The notes under the pieces are model-generated. The model did no database searches. It saw only the letters and a list, made by a program, of their open reading frames with translations, and was not told the DNA's origin. From assembly GCF_040054535.1 (NCBI RefSeq), contig NC_090796.1:14101501-14165500 (forward strand): a DNA stretch of 64,000 nucleotides. The letters are read 5' to 3'. This stretch comes from Antennarius striatus (Eukaryota > Chordata > Actinopteri > Lophiiformes > Antennariidae). Below, in pieces: positions 63,301 to 64,000 of this stretch. Numbering within the stretch: position 1 is the stretch's first letter; the number at the start of each line of letters is the position of its first letter. A program made the position numbers and the translations under genes.

Positions 63301-64000
63301 CCCCCCCCCCCCCAATCAGTCAGCAGTGCGCGGGAGGGGAAGGCTGAGAAATTCCCCAAGTGTAGAAAAACAGGTGTAGCGCAGGGGAGGACGCAGGGAT
63401 GGAGATGGGGGAGAGACGCACAAGTGTGTTGGGGGGAGTATTCCTCTCTTCAGAAACAAGTGGTGATTGATCCTCCCTGTTGGAGGCAGTTATTCTGAGT
63501 TCTGATGTCATGTTTTATGTTGGAACCATCAGCAGAAAGCCTAAACATGCTTGTTCGTCAGATTAAGAACAGATTAATGTAACTTTAATTCAGGCCCGTC
63601 TGTATTCATATCTTCATGTCTTCCTGTTTTCTCACTTTGTCAGTCTTAAAAGTTATTTGAATAAAACCTTATTTGAACAACTGTTGTGAGTATTTGTGCT
63701 TGATCCGTAGATCTAGGGCGATTAAGAAGCCCAGTGGAAACATATTGGTTCATATTTTAATTATAGTGTAATCAGTATTAATTTAATTTGTCCATACAAG
63801 GTCTTGTTAACATGCTAACTGATTTTACTCCAGATCTGGTTTTCCATGACTCTGTATGCACACTTTTTTTCAAGGTGGGCTCACTGCTATAAAAAATACC
63901 ACAAAATGTATAGAAGTCGATGTCAATAACATTATCGTATACCATGTTTTATTCAAGGAGTGCCTTAAAAACCCTGACGACTTGTAGAAAACAGCAGTCA
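60345..64000. other. Intergenic; no gene recognised
   Basis: C-runs at 60,534-60,543 and 63,300-63,313. From about 62,000 to 63,420 the sequence is somewhat richer in CpG and GC than the rest of the desert, which could reflect a promoter nearby, but no exon is recognised. An AATAAA at 63,660-63,665 has no coding partner in view. Confidence 0.45.

Noticed and set aside
63660..63665. AATAAA as the end of a gene in the desert
   Set aside because: No coding exon upstream within view; hexamers of this kind are common by chance.

Overview
This is nuclear DNA of a vertebrate, most likely a teleost fish. The evidence is compact intron-split genes with GT-AG junctions and vertebrate-only family members (a PRDM9-type PR/SET zinc-finger gene and FBXW10), a standard vertebrate tRNA-Gly(CCC), a decayed Tc1/mariner copy, a hAT-type miniature element and many (CA)n/(GT)n microsatellites. 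I cannot name the species.

Layout. Positions 1-9,665 hold all the genes I can support. On the minus strand (423-3706) is a six-exon PRDM9-like gene whose exons join in frame to a 931-residue protein: incomplete zinc knuckle, PR/SET domain, one isolated finger, then about 14 more zinc fingers. It has no KRAB or SSXRD region, as in the fish PRDM9-beta class, and two of the three tyrosines known to be needed for PRDM9 methyltransferase activity are replaced. On the plus strand (4706-9514) is an eleven-exon FBXW10 gene (F-box plus WD40 repeats). Every junction agrees in phase except that exon 4 carries a +1 frameshift beside an ATTC tandem repeat. The two genes are divergent, and the 1 kb between them holds a tRNA-Gly(CCC) gene, ETS-like sites on the PRDM9-like side, and a perfect RFX X-box palindrome just upstream of FBXW10. 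A decayed Tc1/mariner transposon lies in FBXW10 intron 6.

Positions 9,670-64,000 are about 54 kb in which I find no convincing exon on either strand. This block holds three TA-flanked miniature elements with CAG/CTG-type ends, one hAT-like miniature element with an 8-bp target duplication, a two-state pentanucleotide array, many dinucleotide repeats and homopolymer runs, one perfect 16-bp inverted repeat, and a few stretches that look like conserved non-coding elements but cannot be confirmed by eye. It may be a regulatory gene desert of a gene outside the window.

Function together. FBXW10 is predicted to be a substrate receptor of an SCF ubiquitin ligase. The PRDM9-like protein is predicted to bind DNA through its fingers, probably without normal methyltransferase activity. 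Germline co-expression of the divergent pair is an inference from family knowledge and the X-box. I found no novel multi-gene system; the strongest leads are the altered PRDM9-like SET domain, the FBXW10 frameshift and the shared intergenic control region.
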